Of a stretch of 64,000 nt of DNA, positions 16,312 through 26,143 are shown in pieces; the stretch's first letter is position 1, and each line of letters opens with the position of its first letter. The translations under genes were made by a program, and so were the position numbers. Source of the stretch: Candidatus Hinthialibacter antarcticus (GTDB taxonomy: Bacteria > Hinthialibacterota > Hinthialibacteria > Hinthialibacterales > Hinthialibacteraceae); contig JAVCCE010000015.1 in NCBI GenBank assembly GCA_030765645.1, positions 124,001-188,000 on the forward strand. The letters run 5' to 3'. The notes under the pieces were generated by a model. That model made no database searches. It worked only from the letters and a program-made list of their open reading frames with translations, and was not told the DNA's origin.

Positions 16312-17307
16312 TTATTGAAAGTCACCCGGCTTGAAGGCGCATTGCGAGCCGACATCGCAGGTCAGCGCGCGCCCGACATAGTCGTCGAGCTTTTCGGCGG
16401 AAATCGGCCCCAGCGGACGCCGGACCAGCACATCGTTACGGGTCAGCACTTCGCCGGCTTTGAGTCGGCGGCGGGCGTACAATGCGCGGCGGGCGATGGA
16501 TTCGATGGGGCGCTCAGCGTCTTGCACGATCTTTTCAGCGCTGCCCAGCACCGATTCGGTCACGCGCACCGAAGCAACCAGGCGCTTGAGTTCATCAGGA
16601 TCAGTCGAGAAGAAGTGGTCCCAACCGGGCAAGTTTTTAGAAAGCGTAAAGTGTTTTTCAATGATGCAGGCGCCCAGCGCCACCGCCGCCAAAGCCGCCT
16701 CCACGCCGGTGGTGTGGTCGGAATAGCCAATCGGGACGCTATATTTTTCTCGCAGAGACGACACCGAGCGGATACGCGCCAACTCGGGCGGACAGGGATA
16801 GCTCGACACGCAATGCAACAACGCGAATTCGGCGGCGGCTTCCTGTAAGACCGCCACGGCGGCGTCGACCTGGCTTGGCGTCGACATTCCCGTCGAGAGA
16901 ACCATCGGCTTTTTTTTGGAAGCGGCAAAGCGAAGAAAATCCAAATGCGTTAATTCGCCCGAGCCAATCTTAAAAGCGGGGACGCCGAGTTCATATAATA
17001 AATCAACGCTAATTTCATCGAATGGAGTAGAGAGCAAGACGATGCCGCACTGATCGGCGATTTTTCTCAGATCGTTATAGACGTCGCGGCTCAGCTGCAT
17101 ACGCTCGAATTTGTCGTATTCAGGGTGATCGGGCGCAAACAGTTCGTGAGTCAAATAGGTTTGAAACTTGACCGCATCGGCGCCGCAATCGGCTGCGGAT
17201 TCGATCAATTGCGCCGCCATTTCGGGCATCCCGTTGTGGTTTAATCCGGCTTCCGCAATGATAAAACAGGGATGGCCTTCGCCAATCAGGTTGTTTCCAA
17301 TTTGCAC
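16312..17307 (-). CDS. neuB: NeuB-family sialic/pseudaminic/legionaminic acid synthase
   Basis: 331 residues from a GTG start. The in-frame ATG further out lacks a ribosome site, whereas GGGGAGGA sits six bases before this GTG. The TIM-barrel NeuB domain has the start GEGHPCFIIAEAGLNHNG, KFQTY, STPFDE and KIGSGEL; the C-terminal SAF/antifreeze-like domain covers about 275-331 (RRLKAGEVLTRNDVLVRRP). The enzyme condenses phosphoenolpyruvate with a hexosamine-type sugar to a nonulosonic acid. No NeuA, NeuC or Pse/Leg partner lies nearby, so the exact sugar is unknown. Confidence 0.92.
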   Translation of the reverse strand: MQIGNNLIGEGHPCFIIAEAGLNHNGMPEMAAQLIESAADCGADAVKFQTYLTHELFAPDHPEYDKFERMQLSRDVYNDLRKIADQCGIVLLSTPFDEISVDLLYELGVPAFKIGSGELTHLDFLRFAASKKKPMVLSTGMSTPSQVDAAVAVLQEAAAEFALLHCVSSYPCPPELARIRSVSSLREKYSVPIGYSDHTTGVEAALAAVALGACIIEKHFTLSKNLPGWDHFFSTDPDELKRLVASVRVTESVLGSAEKIVQDAERPIESIARRALYARRRLKAGEVLTRNDVLVRRPLGPISAEKLDDYVGRALTCDVGSQCAFKPGDFQ

Positions 17308-17429
17308 GGTCGTCCTCCCCTTGCTCCCATGCGCGCGCAGGCTGAAATTGCAGCGTCTATACGGTACAATACACCACAATTAAACGCAATCGAATTGTCG
17401 TACAACAAATTTCAGGGGGAATGCAACTG

Positions 17430-18143
17430 ATGAAATTGAACCGCGTCGCGCCAGAAGACATGAACGGGAACCAATTGGATGAGATGCAATATCTTGTCGA
17501 TTCGATGGGCGTGGACGACGTCTGGCGCGTGTTTCGCATCATGGCCGAATTTGCCGAGTCGTTCGAAACGCTGGGCAAATTACCCGATGCGGTGACAGTG
17601 TTTGGTTCGGCGCGGACCAAAGAAATCGACCCCATGTATCAGAAAGCGCGCGAACTGGGCGCGCGCATCGCGCAGGAAAAACTCGCCACTTGCACCGGCG
17701 GCGGGCCGGGCATTATGGAAGCCGCCAATCGCGGCGCCTATGAAGTCGGGGGGTCGTCGGTCGGGATGAACATCGAACTTCCGTTCGAGCAAACCCCCAA
17801 CCCTTACACCACGCTTGGACTGAGTTTTCGCTATTTCTTCGTGCGCAAAGTGATGCTGGTGAAGTATTCCGTCGCCTTTGTGATTTTCCCGGGCGGGTTT
17901 GGTACGCTCGACGAACTATTTGAGTCGCTGACCTTAATTCAGACACGGAGAATCAAACCGTTCCCGGTGGTCTTATTTAATTGCGACTATTGGAGCGGGC
18001 TGTTCGATTGGATCAAAGCGCGGGTGTTAGAAGACGGCAACATCTCAGAAAAAAACCTCGACCTGTTCCATTGCACCGACAGCATCGACGAGGCGATTGA
18101 AATCATCAAAAGTTCAGACCAAATTCGCCACAACGGAAAGTAA
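17430..18143 (+). CDS. LOG-family (lysine decarboxylase-like) nucleotide phosphoribohydrolase
   Basis: 237 residues. The family motif is seen as GGGPGIMEAANRGA, and PGGFGTLDELFE gives the PGGxGTxxE signature. LOG proteins cleave nucleoside 5'-monophosphates to base and ribose phosphate; many are annotated as lysine decarboxylases in error. GGGGGA at 17415-17420 directly abuts the ATG at 17421 but is nine bases from the in-frame ATG at 17430, so the second start is preferred. It is divergent from neuB with a 120-base spacer. Confidence 0.9.
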   Translation: MKLNRVAPEDMNGNQLDEMQYLVDSMGVDDVWRVFRIMAEFAESFETLGKLPDAVTVFGSARTKEIDPMYQKARELGARIAQEKLATCTGGGPGIMEAANRGAYEVGGSSVGMNIELPFEQTPNPYTTLGLSFRYFFVRKVMLVKYSVAFVIFPGGFGTLDELFESLTLIQTRRIKPFPVVLFNCDYWSGLFDWIKARVLEDGNISEKNLDLFHCTDSIDEAIEIIKSSDQIRHNGK

Positions 18144-18193
18144 GAAAGTGTTGAAGGGGCGCAGCTTTTCTCGCTGAATACAGAACGTATCAA

Positions 18194-18272
18194 GTAGGGT
18201 GGCGATGAGCAAAGCGAATCCCACCAATGAAAACATTTCTTAAATCAATGGTGGGTTAAGAACCCGCTCTAC
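18194..18272. repeat. GTAGGGTGG/GGTGGGTT hairpin repeat pair; overlaps the vanZ stop
   Basis: A half copy GTAGGGTGG…CCCACC (18194-18226) is followed by a nearly full copy GGTGGGTTAAGAACCC (18250-18272, with GCTCTAC instead of ACCCTAC). The same hairpin recurs at 29105, 39354 and 39484. Read on the minus strand, this copy encodes the last residues (RRAGS) and the TAA stop of the vanZ gene. Confidence 0.8.
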
Positions 18273-18639
18273 GGTGTTTTCCCCAAACAAAAAACAACGT
18301 CACGCACACCAGCGCAGCGCCGGACATGTCAGCCAGCCAGTCGGCAACGTCCGGCGAACGGTTGGGGATAAACGACTGATGGAATTCATCGCTGAGGCCG
18401 TATAGCGCGACGATGAAGAGCGTCATCGCAATCGCCTTCCAATCCAGCGAGGCGTATCGTCCTTGCAGCCAGGCGCGCATGACCAAGAATGCGAGCACAC
18501 CGTAAAACAGCCCGTGCATGAACTTATCAAAAAATGGAATCGGCATCGGCGGCCCCGGCAAGCGGGGTTGATGCGACAGAAAAAAAATCAACGCCATGTG
18601 AACAAGCACCGGCAGCCAATAACAAAGAAAAAGCCTCAT
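18256..18639 (-). CDS. VanZ-family membrane protein
   Basis: 127 residues with about four hydrophobic segments and the VanZ core KFMHGLFYGVLAF … LSDEFHQSFIPNRSPDVADW. VanZ-like proteins are small integral membrane proteins; one confers low-level teicoplanin resistance, but most have no known role. It overlaps the lipA stop by four bases (ATGA), so translation is coupled. Its final residues and stop codon come from a dispersed hairpin repeat, so the native C-terminus may have been altered. Confidence 0.88.
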   Translation of the reverse strand: MRLFLCYWLPVLVHMALIFFLSHQPRLPGPPMPIPFFDKFMHGLFYGVLAFLVMRAWLQGRYASLDWKAIAMTLFIVALYGLSDEFHQSFIPNRSPDVADWLADMSGAALVCVTLFFVWGKHRRAGS

Positions 18640-19511
18640 GCTGTCAGCGCTTTCTTGGATTGCATGGCCTGTTCATACGCCCACTTGGCGCGGTACGAAC
18701 TACGCACCAACGGGCCTGACAACACCGCTGAGAAGCCCAGGCTGCGGCCATAGTCTTCGTACTCTTTAAATTCTTCTTTCGAGACGACGCGGTCGACCGC
18801 TGCGTGTTTTTTGCTTGGACGAAAATACTGCCCGACGGTGAGAATGTCGCAGCCCGCTTCGCGCACCTGGCGGATGGCGTCAAGCATTTCGGCTTTGGTT
18901 TCGCCCAGTCCGGCGATGATTCCGCTTTTGGTGACGGCGCCGCGTTTGTGTGATCGGCGAACCACTTCGAGCGAGAGGTCCCATTTTGACCAGGGCTGAA
19001 TGGCGCGATACAAGCGCGGCACGGTTTCGACGTTATGGTTTAAGACGTTTGGTTCAGCGTCGAGCACCGCGTCGAGCGCTTCCCACTTGCCGCAAAAATC
19101 GGGGATCAACACTTCAATCAGCGTGCCCGGCTCCATCTCGCGAACCAGGCGGATGGTTTCGGCGAAAATACATGCGCCGCCGTCGGGCAGTTCGTCGCGA
19201 TTGACCGAGGTGATGACGGCGTATTCGGTCCCCAGGTCATAAATCGCCTGGGCGACGCGCCGGGGTTCATCGCGGTCGAGTTCGCCGGGGCGGCCATGTT
19301 GGACGGCGCAGAAGCGGCAGGCGCGGGTACAGATGTTGCCCAATAGCATAAAGGTCGCGGTGCGTTCGCCCCAACACTCGCCCATGTTAGGGCAGCGGGC
19401 GCTCTGGCAAACGGTGTGTAAGTTCTTGCTCTCGACGGCTTGCAGAACGTCTTGGTATTTCTCGCCGCCGGGCAAGGAAATCTTTACTAACGGGGTTGAA
19501 TCAACGGGCAT
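18636..19511 (-). CDS. lipA: Lipoyl synthase
   Basis: 291 residues. Auxiliary cluster cysteines CQSARCPNMGEC (CX4CX5C), radical SAM cluster CTRACRFC (CX3CX2C) and the C-terminal RSSY ligand motif are all present. LipA inserts two sulfurs into octanoyl groups attached to lipoyl domains. It is the third gene of the unit mini-E2, lipB, lipA, vanZ. Confidence 0.97.
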   Translation of the reverse strand: MPVDSTPLVKISLPGGEKYQDVLQAVESKNLHTVCQSARCPNMGECWGERTATFMLLGNICTRACRFCAVQHGRPGELDRDEPRRVAQAIYDLGTEYAVITSVNRDELPDGGACIFAETIRLVREMEPGTLIEVLIPDFCGKWEALDAVLDAEPNVLNHNVETVPRLYRAIQPWSKWDLSLEVVRRSHKRGAVTKSGIIAGLGETKAEMLDAIRQVREAGCDILTVGQYFRPSKKHAAVDRVVSKEEFKEYEDYGRSLGFSAVLSGPLVRSSYRAKWAYEQAMQSKKALTA

Positions 19512-19565
19512 TGTTTATTCCAAGTAATGTTTAATTTACCTAATAACGAATCACATGATTGTTTG

Positions 19566-20213
19566 TTATCCGCTGAGTTGTGACAGGCGATGATGAAATA
19601 GCGTCTCGATGCGGCCCGCCGCGCTCCACACATTGATGCCGAAATTCGCGGTTTCTTCTTGTAAAGAGGTTACCGTTAAATTCGCCATTCCACAGGGGAC
19701 GATGCGTTGAAACGCCTCGTGTTGGGGCGTCACGTTGACCGAACAGCCGTGGAAGCAAAAGCCCTTACGGACGCGTACGCCGATGAAGGCGAGTTTGCGG
19801 TCTTGCACCCACACGCCGGTTTTGCCTGCGATGGTTTGCGCTTCGATTCCATAGTCGTCGCAAAATTCGACCAGCAGTTCTTCCAAAAAACGCAAGTATG
19901 TATGAATCGTCAGGCCGCGTTCGCGTAAATTCAGGATGGGATACGCCACCAACTGACCGGGACCGTGAAATGTCGCTTGCCCGCCCCGGCGCACGGGATG
20001 TACAACGATTCCCAATTTCTGGTAGGCCTCATCCGGCAGAAGCAAGTCACCGTCTTGGGTTGCCGTACCAAGCGTGATGGTGGGCGGATGCTCGCACAAC
20101 GCCAGCGTCTCTTCGCCGCAGTCAACCTTCGATTCCTGGAAGCGCTCGACCTCTGCGTACGAAGACTCAACCGTCATGCGGACGGCGTTGATAACAGTTG
20201 TCTCAGTCGTCAT
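19566..20213 (-). CDS. lipB: Octanoyl-[acyl carrier protein]:protein N-octanoyltransferase
   Basis: 215 residues. The catalytic pair is visible as the lysine of GKTGVWVQDRKLAFIGVRV and the cysteine of IVPCGMANLTV, with HxGGQxTFHGPGQLVAYP-type motifs (RRGGQATFHGPGQLVAYP). It transfers octanoate from acyl carrier protein to lipoyl domains. The ATG at 20213 overlaps the stop of the upstream mini-E2 gene as ATGA, so this start is preferred over one nine bases upstream. Confidence 0.95.
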   Translation of the reverse strand: MTTETTVINAVRMTVESSYAEVERFQESKVDCGEETLALCEHPPTITLGTATQDGDLLLPDEAYQKLGIVVHPVRRGGQATFHGPGQLVAYPILNLRERGLTIHTYLRFLEELLVEFCDDYGIEAQTIAGKTGVWVQDRKLAFIGVRVRKGFCFHGCSVNVTPQHEAFQRIVPCGMANLTVTSLQEETANFGINVWSAAGRIETLFHHRLSQLSG

Positions 20214-20722
20214 GTCGTCCAAGTGTTTTCCGGCCTATTGGCAATTACTTCTTCGACATCGCGCTTGATAATGCGCCCATCGGGGCCGCTGCCTTTGACG
20301 TTCGTTAGATCGACGCCGTTTTCATCGGCGATGCGCTGCGCCAGCGGTGAAATATGCAACGAAGTCACCGTCGCTTGTAATGGAGCATACGCCTGAGGGA
20401 CAATCGGCAATGGCGCAGGCTCATCAGGCAGCGTCTGCGCGTCAACCGTATCGAGGTTCGATACAATATCGTCGATGTTCTCGCCCGGCTCTCCAATGAT
20501 CGCCAAGGCGGCGCCGATGGGGACTTCATCGCCGGGTTGAGCGAGAATTTTCAACAACGCGCCGCTGCAATGGCTTTCGAGTTCCATGGCGGCTTTGTCG
20601 GTTTCGATTTCGGCGAGGGCTTCTCCGGCTTCCACACGGTCGCCTTCCGACTTGATCCAGCCCAAGACGCGCCCGGTCACCATTGCGTCGCTGAGTTCTG
20701 GCATTTCGATAAGCGTCGCCAT
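20210..20722 (-). CDS. Mini-E2: lipoyl domain plus E3-binding domain without catalytic acyltransferase
   Basis: 170 residues. Residues 1-78 are a full biotinyl/lipoyl domain with the modification site IETDKA (Lys43). A Pro/Ala linker leads to a peripheral subunit-binding domain (about 121-160: HISPLAQRIADENGVDL…GSGPDGRIIKRDV). The protein stops there; the 230-residue E2 catalytic core is missing, and lipB begins at the stop codon, so no frameshifted core follows. It may carry lipoate to an E3 dehydrogenase or act as a separate lipoyl shuttle for a split dehydrogenase complex. Its linkage to lipB and lipA supports it being lipoylated. Confidence 0.9.
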   Translation of the reverse strand: MATLIEMPELSDAMVTGRVLGWIKSEGDRVEAGEALAEIETDKAAMELESHCSGALLKILAQPGDEVPIGAALAIIGEPGENIDDIVSNLDTVDAQTLPDEPAPLPIVPQAYAPLQATVTSLHISPLAQRIADENGVDLTNVKGSGPDGRIIKRDVEEVIANRPENTWTT

Positions 20723-20840
20723 CGCGGGTTCTCCTCTGGCTTCTTATCAAGCAAGGCGAAAAAACGTTGCTTGACTCTGATTAGGTCATCACTATGATAA
20801 CTTGAATCGATTTTTCGTGTAGTTCGCGCGGGTTATCAGA

Positions 20841-20873
20841 AGCCTGCCTGCCGTAGGCAGGGTTCGCCCTTCC
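20841..20873. repeat. Half copy of the GCCTGCCTGCCG repeat
   Basis: Shared with 12323-12356. It contains a small hairpin CCTGCC / GGCAGG. It lies in the 362-base spacer between the mini-E2 gene and dnaE. Confidence 0.6.
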
Positions 20874-20950
20874 AAACAGTACGTCTCTTTGTTTGAGAGG
20901 ATTGTAGCGATTTTTTTAATCGACGCATTTGCATTTTCTCTTATTGAGTC

Positions 20951-21005
20951 GATCCCCCCTAGCCCCCCTTAATAAGGGGGGTGGCGCTGCAAGCGCCGGG
21001 GGGAT
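20951..21005. repeat. GC-rich cloverleaf repeat, inverted orientation
   Basis: Outer arms GATCCCCCC and GGGGGGAT enclose two hairpins: CCCCCCTTAATAAGGGGGG and GGCGCTGCAAGCGCC. It is the reverse orientation of the copy at 59890-59947, and the same modules occur inside both MITEs. It lies 80 bases upstream of dnaE. Confidence 0.8.
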
Positions 21006-21084
21006 AAACCGTAGTAACCAAGGGAATGACCTGTTTCTAATCTGAGGGGTTTTCAGGAAATAACATCCTGAAATTACACAATAT

Positions 21085-24000
21085 ATGTCAGTATCTGATT
21101 TCGTCCATTTACACGTCCACTCCGAATATAGCCTGCTTGACGGCGCCTGTCGCATCAACGAATTGATTGCGAAAGCCAAGTCGTTAAATATGAGCCATTT
21201 GGCGCTCACTGACCACGGCGTCATGCACGGCTCGCTGGCGTTCTACCAAAAAGCCGTCAAACAGGGCATCCAACCCATCATCGGCGTCGAAGCCTACATC
21301 GCGCCCGAGAGCCGCTTTCTCAAAAGCGGAGGCCGCGAAGCGTCCATCGACGACCGCTCAGACAAGACCGCCTACCACCTGGTTTTGCTCGCGAAGGATT
21401 TTCAGGGCTATCAAAATTTGATGAAGTTGTCGTCGATCGCGCAACTCGAAGGCTTCTACTATAAGCCGCGCATCGACCGCGAAGTCTTGCGCGAATATTC
21501 GCAGGGATTGATCGGCCTTTCGGCGTGCCTGAACGGCGAGGTTCCAAACAACTTACTGGAAGGACGCGGCGATTTTGCCGTTGAACGCGCGAAAGAATAT
21601 CTCGACATCTTCGGCGAAGGCAATTTCTATCTTGAAGTCCAACCTAACGGGCTGGCTGAGCAGGAGATCGTCAACCGCGAACTGCGCAACGTCTCGAAAC
21701 AGTTGTCGATCCCGCTGGTCGCCACCACGGACGCTCACTACCTGACGCCGGAAGCTGCCAAGACCCAGGACTGCCTGATCTGCATCGGCACAAAAAAGAC
21801 GCTATCCGACCCCAATCGGCTGAAACTTTCAACCCAGGAACTCTACATCAAAACCGGCGAAAAAATGGCGGAGCAGATGCCCGATTTCATTGACGCGGTC
21901 GAGAACTCGCGCCTGGTCGCCGAGAAGTGCAATCTCGAAATCAACTATGACGGCACCAAACTCATCATGCCGGGGTTTGATATTCCCGAAGAGGAAGACT
22001 CACACGAAGAGTATCTGCGCAAACTGGTTTACGAGGGCGCGGAACGCCGTTACGGCGGCGTGACCGATGAGATCAAAGAGCGCATTGAACGCGAACTCGA
22101 CATCATTCTCGGTCAGGATTTTACCGGCTATTTTTTAATCACATGGGATTACATCAACTGGGCGCGCGAACAAAAAATTTCGGTCGGCCCGGGGCGTGGT
22201 TCGGCGGCAGGCTCGGTCGTCGCCTACGCGCTCGGCATCACCGACATCGACCCGATTAAGTACAACCTTCTCTTCGAGCGTTTTCTCAATCCAGAGCGCA
22301 TTTCCCCGCCGGATATTGATACCGACTTCTCCGACAAGCGCCGCGAAGAAGTGATCCGCTACGTGCAAGACAAATATGGGCACGACCGGGTCGCGCAGAT
22401 CGCCACTTTCGGCACCATCGGCGCCAAGAACGCCGTACGTGACGTGGCCCGCGTGATGGGCTTGCCGCCGTCGGAAGGCGACAAGATCGCCAAGATGATC
22501 CCCGAGGGCCTGGGCATTACGTTGACCCAGTCGCTGGCTGAGGTCTCCGAACTCAAGCGGCTGAGCGAGTCGGATTCGATCCATCAAGAATTGTTCCGCC
22601 ATGCGCTGGCGATTGAAGGCATGGTGCGCCAGACCTCGACCCACGCGGCGGGCGTCATCATCGCGCCGGATGAACTCTCGAAGTTCACCCCGTTGATGCG
22701 CGGCGCCAATAAAGACGAAGACGTCGCGACCCAATACGAGATGAAAATTCTTGAGTCAATTGGCTTGCTCAAGATGGATTTCCTGGGTCTAAAAAACCTC
22801 TCCGTCATCGACGGCGCCGTCGACAATATTCACGAGCGCTATGATTCGAAATTCGAAATCGACGCCATCCCGATGGATGACCCCAAGACCTTTGAACTCT
22901 TGTGCCGCGCCAAAACCAACGGCGTGTTTCAGTTAGAATCGACCGGCATTAAAGAAGTCTTACGCAAGTTACAGCCGGAATCGTTCACCGACGTGATCGC
23001 GCTTTTGGCGTTGTATCGTCCCGGCCCACTGGGCAGCGGCATGGTAGACGACTTCATTAACCGCCGCCACGGTCGCGCCGAAATCGTCTATGACCACCCT
23101 TCGCTCGAACCGATCCTGAAAGAGACCTACGGTATCATTCTCTATCAAGAACAGGTCATGCAGATCGCCAACGCCATCGGCGGATTTACGCTGGGCCAGG
23201 CCGACGTCATGCGCCGCGCCATGGGCAAGAAACAAGAAGACCTGCTCAATAAAATGGAGAAAGACTTCTACGACGGCGCCAAAGCCAAGAGCGTCGATCT
23301 CTCCATCGCCCAACGCCTGTGGAACCTGATCTTTAAATTCGCCGGGTATGGATTCAACAAGTCTCACAGCGCCGCCTACGCTTACATCACCTATCGCACC
23401 GCCTATCTGAAAGCCAATTTCACAGACGCATTTCTGGCCTCGCTGCTCACCACCGATATGGGCGATTCAAACAAAGTGGTGAAGTACAAAAGCGACTGCC
23501 AGGACTACGGCATCGCGCTGCTGCCGCCTGATATCAATGAATCAAACGAGACCTTCACCGTCACCGATGAGGGCATCCGTTTCGGTCTGGCGGGCATCAA
23601 AAGCGTGGGCGTGGGCGCCGTACGCACCGTCATCGACGAGCGCGAAAACAACGGCGCGTATAAATCGCTCGAAGATTTCTGTACGCGGCTCGCAGGCGGC
23701 GCGACAACGAAAACCCTGATCGAAAATCTGGTACGCGTTGGCGCGTTTGATTCATTCAACCAAACCCGCGCCACGCTCATTAACGGTTACTCCACCATCC
23801 TTGAGCGGGTGCAAGGCGAACTGCACGACCTGGCTGTCGGACAAGATTCGCTGTTCGGCGATTTTAATGAAGATGAGGAAGAGGCCGTCCCGCAGATTGA
23901 AGAACTGCCGGAGTTGGAGAATACCGAAATCTGGGCGGATGAAAAAAAATTGCTCGGCTTTTATCTGAGCGGACACCCGTTGATGGAGTACCAGTCTGAA

Positions 24001-24636
24001 ATCGAATTGTTTTCGACGCATCAAGCAGGCCCGCTCAACGAAATCGAAGGCGAAGACATCGGCGCCGTTCGCCTGTTGGGCATCGTCAACGAAGTCAAAA
24101 AACGCAAGACGCGCAACGGCGACCTGATGGCGATTTTTCTTCTCGCTGACATGAGCGGCGACATCGAAGTCGCGGTCATGCCGCAACTGGTCGAAAAAAG
24201 CGGACACTTATTAAACGCCGATGACATCATTGTTCTCGACGGGCAGGCCAGCCGACGCGGCAGCGACGTTTCGGTGCGCGCCGACCGCATCATGACCCTG
24301 GACGATTGCTGGCGCAGCGGCGGCGTCAACGAGGTACATCTCTATGTATCGTCCGACCATTTAAGCGACGAAAGCATGATGCGCCTCAAAGGACGCCTAT
24401 TGGGAACAAAGGGCAGTGTTCCCGTTGTTCTTTTTGTGCACGTACCAGAGATCGGCACGGTTCGCTATGAGTTAGAAGATTCGTTTAAGATCGAACCCAG
24501 CCGCGACCTCAAGGCCGAACTCGAAAGCATTCTCGAAGGAGGCGTGGTGCGCTTCGCCGGCGGCGGAATGCCGCGCCCCACCAGCAACGGCCGCAACGGC
24601 AACTACCGCAAACGCCAAGCAGCGAAGAAATCGTAG
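21085..24636 (+). CDS. dnaE: DNA polymerase III alpha subunit
   Basis: 1183 residues, a DnaE1-type length. The PHP domain starts at [11 protein letters not shown] (8-18) with [11 protein letters not shown]. The catalytic palm has [18 protein letters not shown] and the aspartates of [14 protein letters not shown]. Then come the helix-hairpin-helix region ([10 protein letters not shown]) and a C-terminal OB domain ([19 protein letters not shown]). It is the replicative polymerase. The intact HVH…DHG residues suggest the PHP domain may keep metal binding. It is a single gene with no obvious ribosome site, which is common in this window. Confidence 0.98.
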   Translation: MSVSDFVHLHVHSEYSLLDGACRINELIAKAKSLNMSHLALTDHGVMHGSLAFYQKAVKQGIQPIIGVEAYIAPESRFLKSGGREASIDDRSDKTAYHLVLLAKDFQGYQNLMKLSSIAQLEGFYYKPRIDREVLREYSQGLIGLSACLNGEVPNNLLEGRGDFAVERAKEYLDIFGEGNFYLEVQPNGLAEQEIVNRELRNVSKQLSIPLVATTDAHYLTPEAAKTQDCLICIGTKKTLSDPNRLKLSTQELYIKTGEKMAEQMPDFIDAVENSRLVAEKCNLEINYDGTKLIMPGFDIPEEEDSHEEYLRKLVYEGAERRYGGVTDEIKERIERELDIILGQDFTGYFLITWDYINWAREQKISVGPGRGSAAGSVVAYALGITDIDPIKYNLLFERFLNPERISPPDIDTDFSDKRREEVIRYVQDKYGHDRVAQIATFGTIGAKNAVRDVARVMGLPPSEGDKIAKMIPEGLGITLTQSLAEVSELKRLSESDSIHQELFRHALAIEGMVRQTSTHAAGVIIAPDELSKFTPLMRGANKDEDVATQYEMKILESIGLLKMDFLGLKNLSVIDGAVDNIHERYDSKFEIDAIPMDDPKTFELLCRAKTNGVFQLESTGIKEVLRKLQPESFTDVIALLALYRPGPLGSGMVDDFINRRHGRAEIVYDHPSLEPILKETYGIILYQEQVMQIANAIGGFTLGQADVMRRAMGKKQEDLLNKMEKDFYDGAKAKSVDLSIAQRLWNLIFKFAGYGFNKSHSAAYAYITYRTAYLKANFTDAFLASLLTTDMGDSNKVVKYKSDCQDYGIALLPPDINESNETFTVTDEGIRFGLAGIKSVGVGAVRTVIDERENNGAYKSLEDFCTRLAGGATTKTLIENLVRVGAFDSFNQTRATLINGYSTILERVQGELHDLAVGQDSLFGDFNEDEEEAVPQIEELPELENTEIWADEKKLLGFYLSGHPLMEYQSEIELFSTHQAGPLNEIEGEDIGAVRLLGIVNEVKKRKTRNGDLMAIFLLADMSGDIEVAVMPQLVEKSGHLLNADDIIVLDGQASRRGSDVSVRADRIMTLDDCWRSGGVNEVHLYVSSDHLSDESMMRLKGRLLGTKGSVPVVLFVHVPEIGTVRYELEDSFKIEPSRDLKAELESILEGGVVRFAGGGMPRPTSNGRNGNYRKRQAAKKS

Positions 24637-24683
24637 GGTGTCCGCTGCGACGAACTCTCACACCAAGGGGCGCGGTGATTTTT

Positions 24684-24766
24684 GGGGAGGGCGAACCTCC
24701 TGGTGAGCCGCATGAACACGATAGCATTTCTCATTCTCGCGGCTCGTCGGGAGACTCGCCCTCCCC
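24684..24766. repeat. GGGAGGGCG imperfect inverted repeat, copy 2
   Basis: GGGGAGGGCGAACCTCCTGG and GGGAGACTCGCCCTCCCC form the outer arms, with GTGAGCCGC and GCGGCTCG inside. It is related to 12255-12356. It lies between dnaE and the deacetylase gene in a 253-base spacer with no other feature. Confidence 0.75.
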
Positions 24767-24889
24767 TCGCTTTGGTCGTGATGCTGTGACTACGAGAAGG
24801 CGAGGATGAGGGAGAAATATAGCATAAAATTAAAACTGATCTCCGAATCCCCATTGCATTTGTCCACCAGATATTATACAGTTTACACT

Positions 24890-26107
24890 ATGAAATATAT
24901 CATTGCTCTTATCGCATTTATGGTTTTTGTTGTCGGCGTAATTTTTTATGTCTCCATTTCGTCAAATGAACACAGCGTCCCGCCGCCGCAAACCATTGGC
25001 AACGCCATCCACACCGTGATTTTTCACGGCGTCTCAAGCGATCCGACCGTCAAAGGCTTTTCCCTATCGCCCGACTATCTGCGCGATATATTCCGTATGA
25101 TTCAAATTGACGGCAAGCGCACCCTCTTCGCCAGCGAAGCGGCGCAGCACGTCATCAATCGCGAAGTTCCTGAGCCGAATTTGGTTTGCCTCACATTCGA
25201 CGACGGCGAAAAGGGGCTGCTTGAATTCGTGGATCCATTGCTCAAAGAATTCGGCTTCAAAGCAACTGCGTTTGTATTTACCGTGGGGACGGAAAACGGC
25301 GAACGCCATCACAATTGGCGGGAGTTGCAGCAACTCAAAGCAACCGGCCGCTGGGAAATTCAAACGCACAGCCACACGCACGACCACTTGCCCCAAATGA
25401 CGGACGACGAAGTTGAGCAGGATTTAACAACCTCGCTCACGTTGCTAAAAGAACACGGATTCAGCGAGTACCCCGTGTTGGCGTATCCATTTAGCGAATA
25501 TGACGACCGCGTCGCGAATATTGCCAAGCGCATCGGTTTTCATGCGGCGTTCACCGCCGGGCCAAACCCAAGAGCATTCTGGGACAGCAGCCCCTTTGCC
25601 GTCCCGCGAACAACAATCTCACAATTCATGGGGCAAGAATTTGTCTGCAAAAAACTGGGGCTGAACAAAGAGAAAATCATTGGGCGGCTTGAAATCCTCG
25701 ACATTGCCAAGACGCCTTCACCGGGCGCCAATGGACAACGGGCGCCCAAGGCCGCAATCATTGATCGCGGCGACGACCTTTCCCATGGCCAACTGGGACA
25801 GGAGTATTTGATTCCAGAAATGGTGATTGGCCCGACTCCAATCTTCATTGACGAAACCGCAACCTATGAGTTGTCTCTTTGGGCCCCCAAGACCGATCAC
25901 GATTATGAAATCGAGTTTGAATTTATCGTTTCTCACCCCAACGGGAAGAACAATAAAACAATCCATATTCAGAACCCAAAGATCAACGGATGGAATGTGT
26001 TGCTTCGCCAAGAACTGAATGCGGGAGAGAACCTCTTATACTTTATTAAAATCGCTCCGGGCGCCGTCTTCGATGCAATTAAGATCGAACGGATTGATTC
26101 AAAATAA
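24890..26107 (+). CDS. Membrane-anchored polysaccharide deacetylase (NodB/CE4 family)
   Basis: 405 residues from the ATG at 24890, which puts the hydrophobic anchor (IIALIAFMVFVVGVIFYV) at the N-terminus. An in-frame ATG at 24806, with AAGG upstream, would add 28 residues and cannot be excluded. Motif 1 is LTFDDGE (Asp104-Asp105) and motif 2 HSHTH (His160, His164), the metal ligands of CE4 esterases. Motif 3 YPFSEYDDR corresponds to the RxPY region. It should remove N-acetyl groups from a cell-surface polysaccharide. The C-terminal 150 residues form a separate beta-rich domain. Confidence 0.9.
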   Translation: MKYIIALIAFMVFVVGVIFYVSISSNEHSVPPPQTIGNAIHTVIFHGVSSDPTVKGFSLSPDYLRDIFRMIQIDGKRTLFASEAAQHVINREVPEPNLVCLTFDDGEKGLLEFVDPLLKEFGFKATAFVFTVGTENGERHHNWRELQQLKATGRWEIQTHSHTHDHLPQMTDDEVEQDLTTSLTLLKEHGFSEYPVLAYPFSEYDDRVANIAKRIGFHAAFTAGPNPRAFWDSSPFAVPRTTISQFMGQEFVCKKLGLNKEKIIGRLEILDIAKTPSPGANGQRAPKAAIIDRGDDLSHGQLGQEYLIPEMVIGPTPIFIDETATYELSLWAPKTDHDYEIEFEFIVSHPNGKNNKTIHIQNPKINGWNVLLRQELNAGENLLYFIKIAPGAVFDAIKIERIDSK

Positions 26108-26143
26108 AGTTGAATTTTGAGCCAGTTCTAGTACCATATCCAT

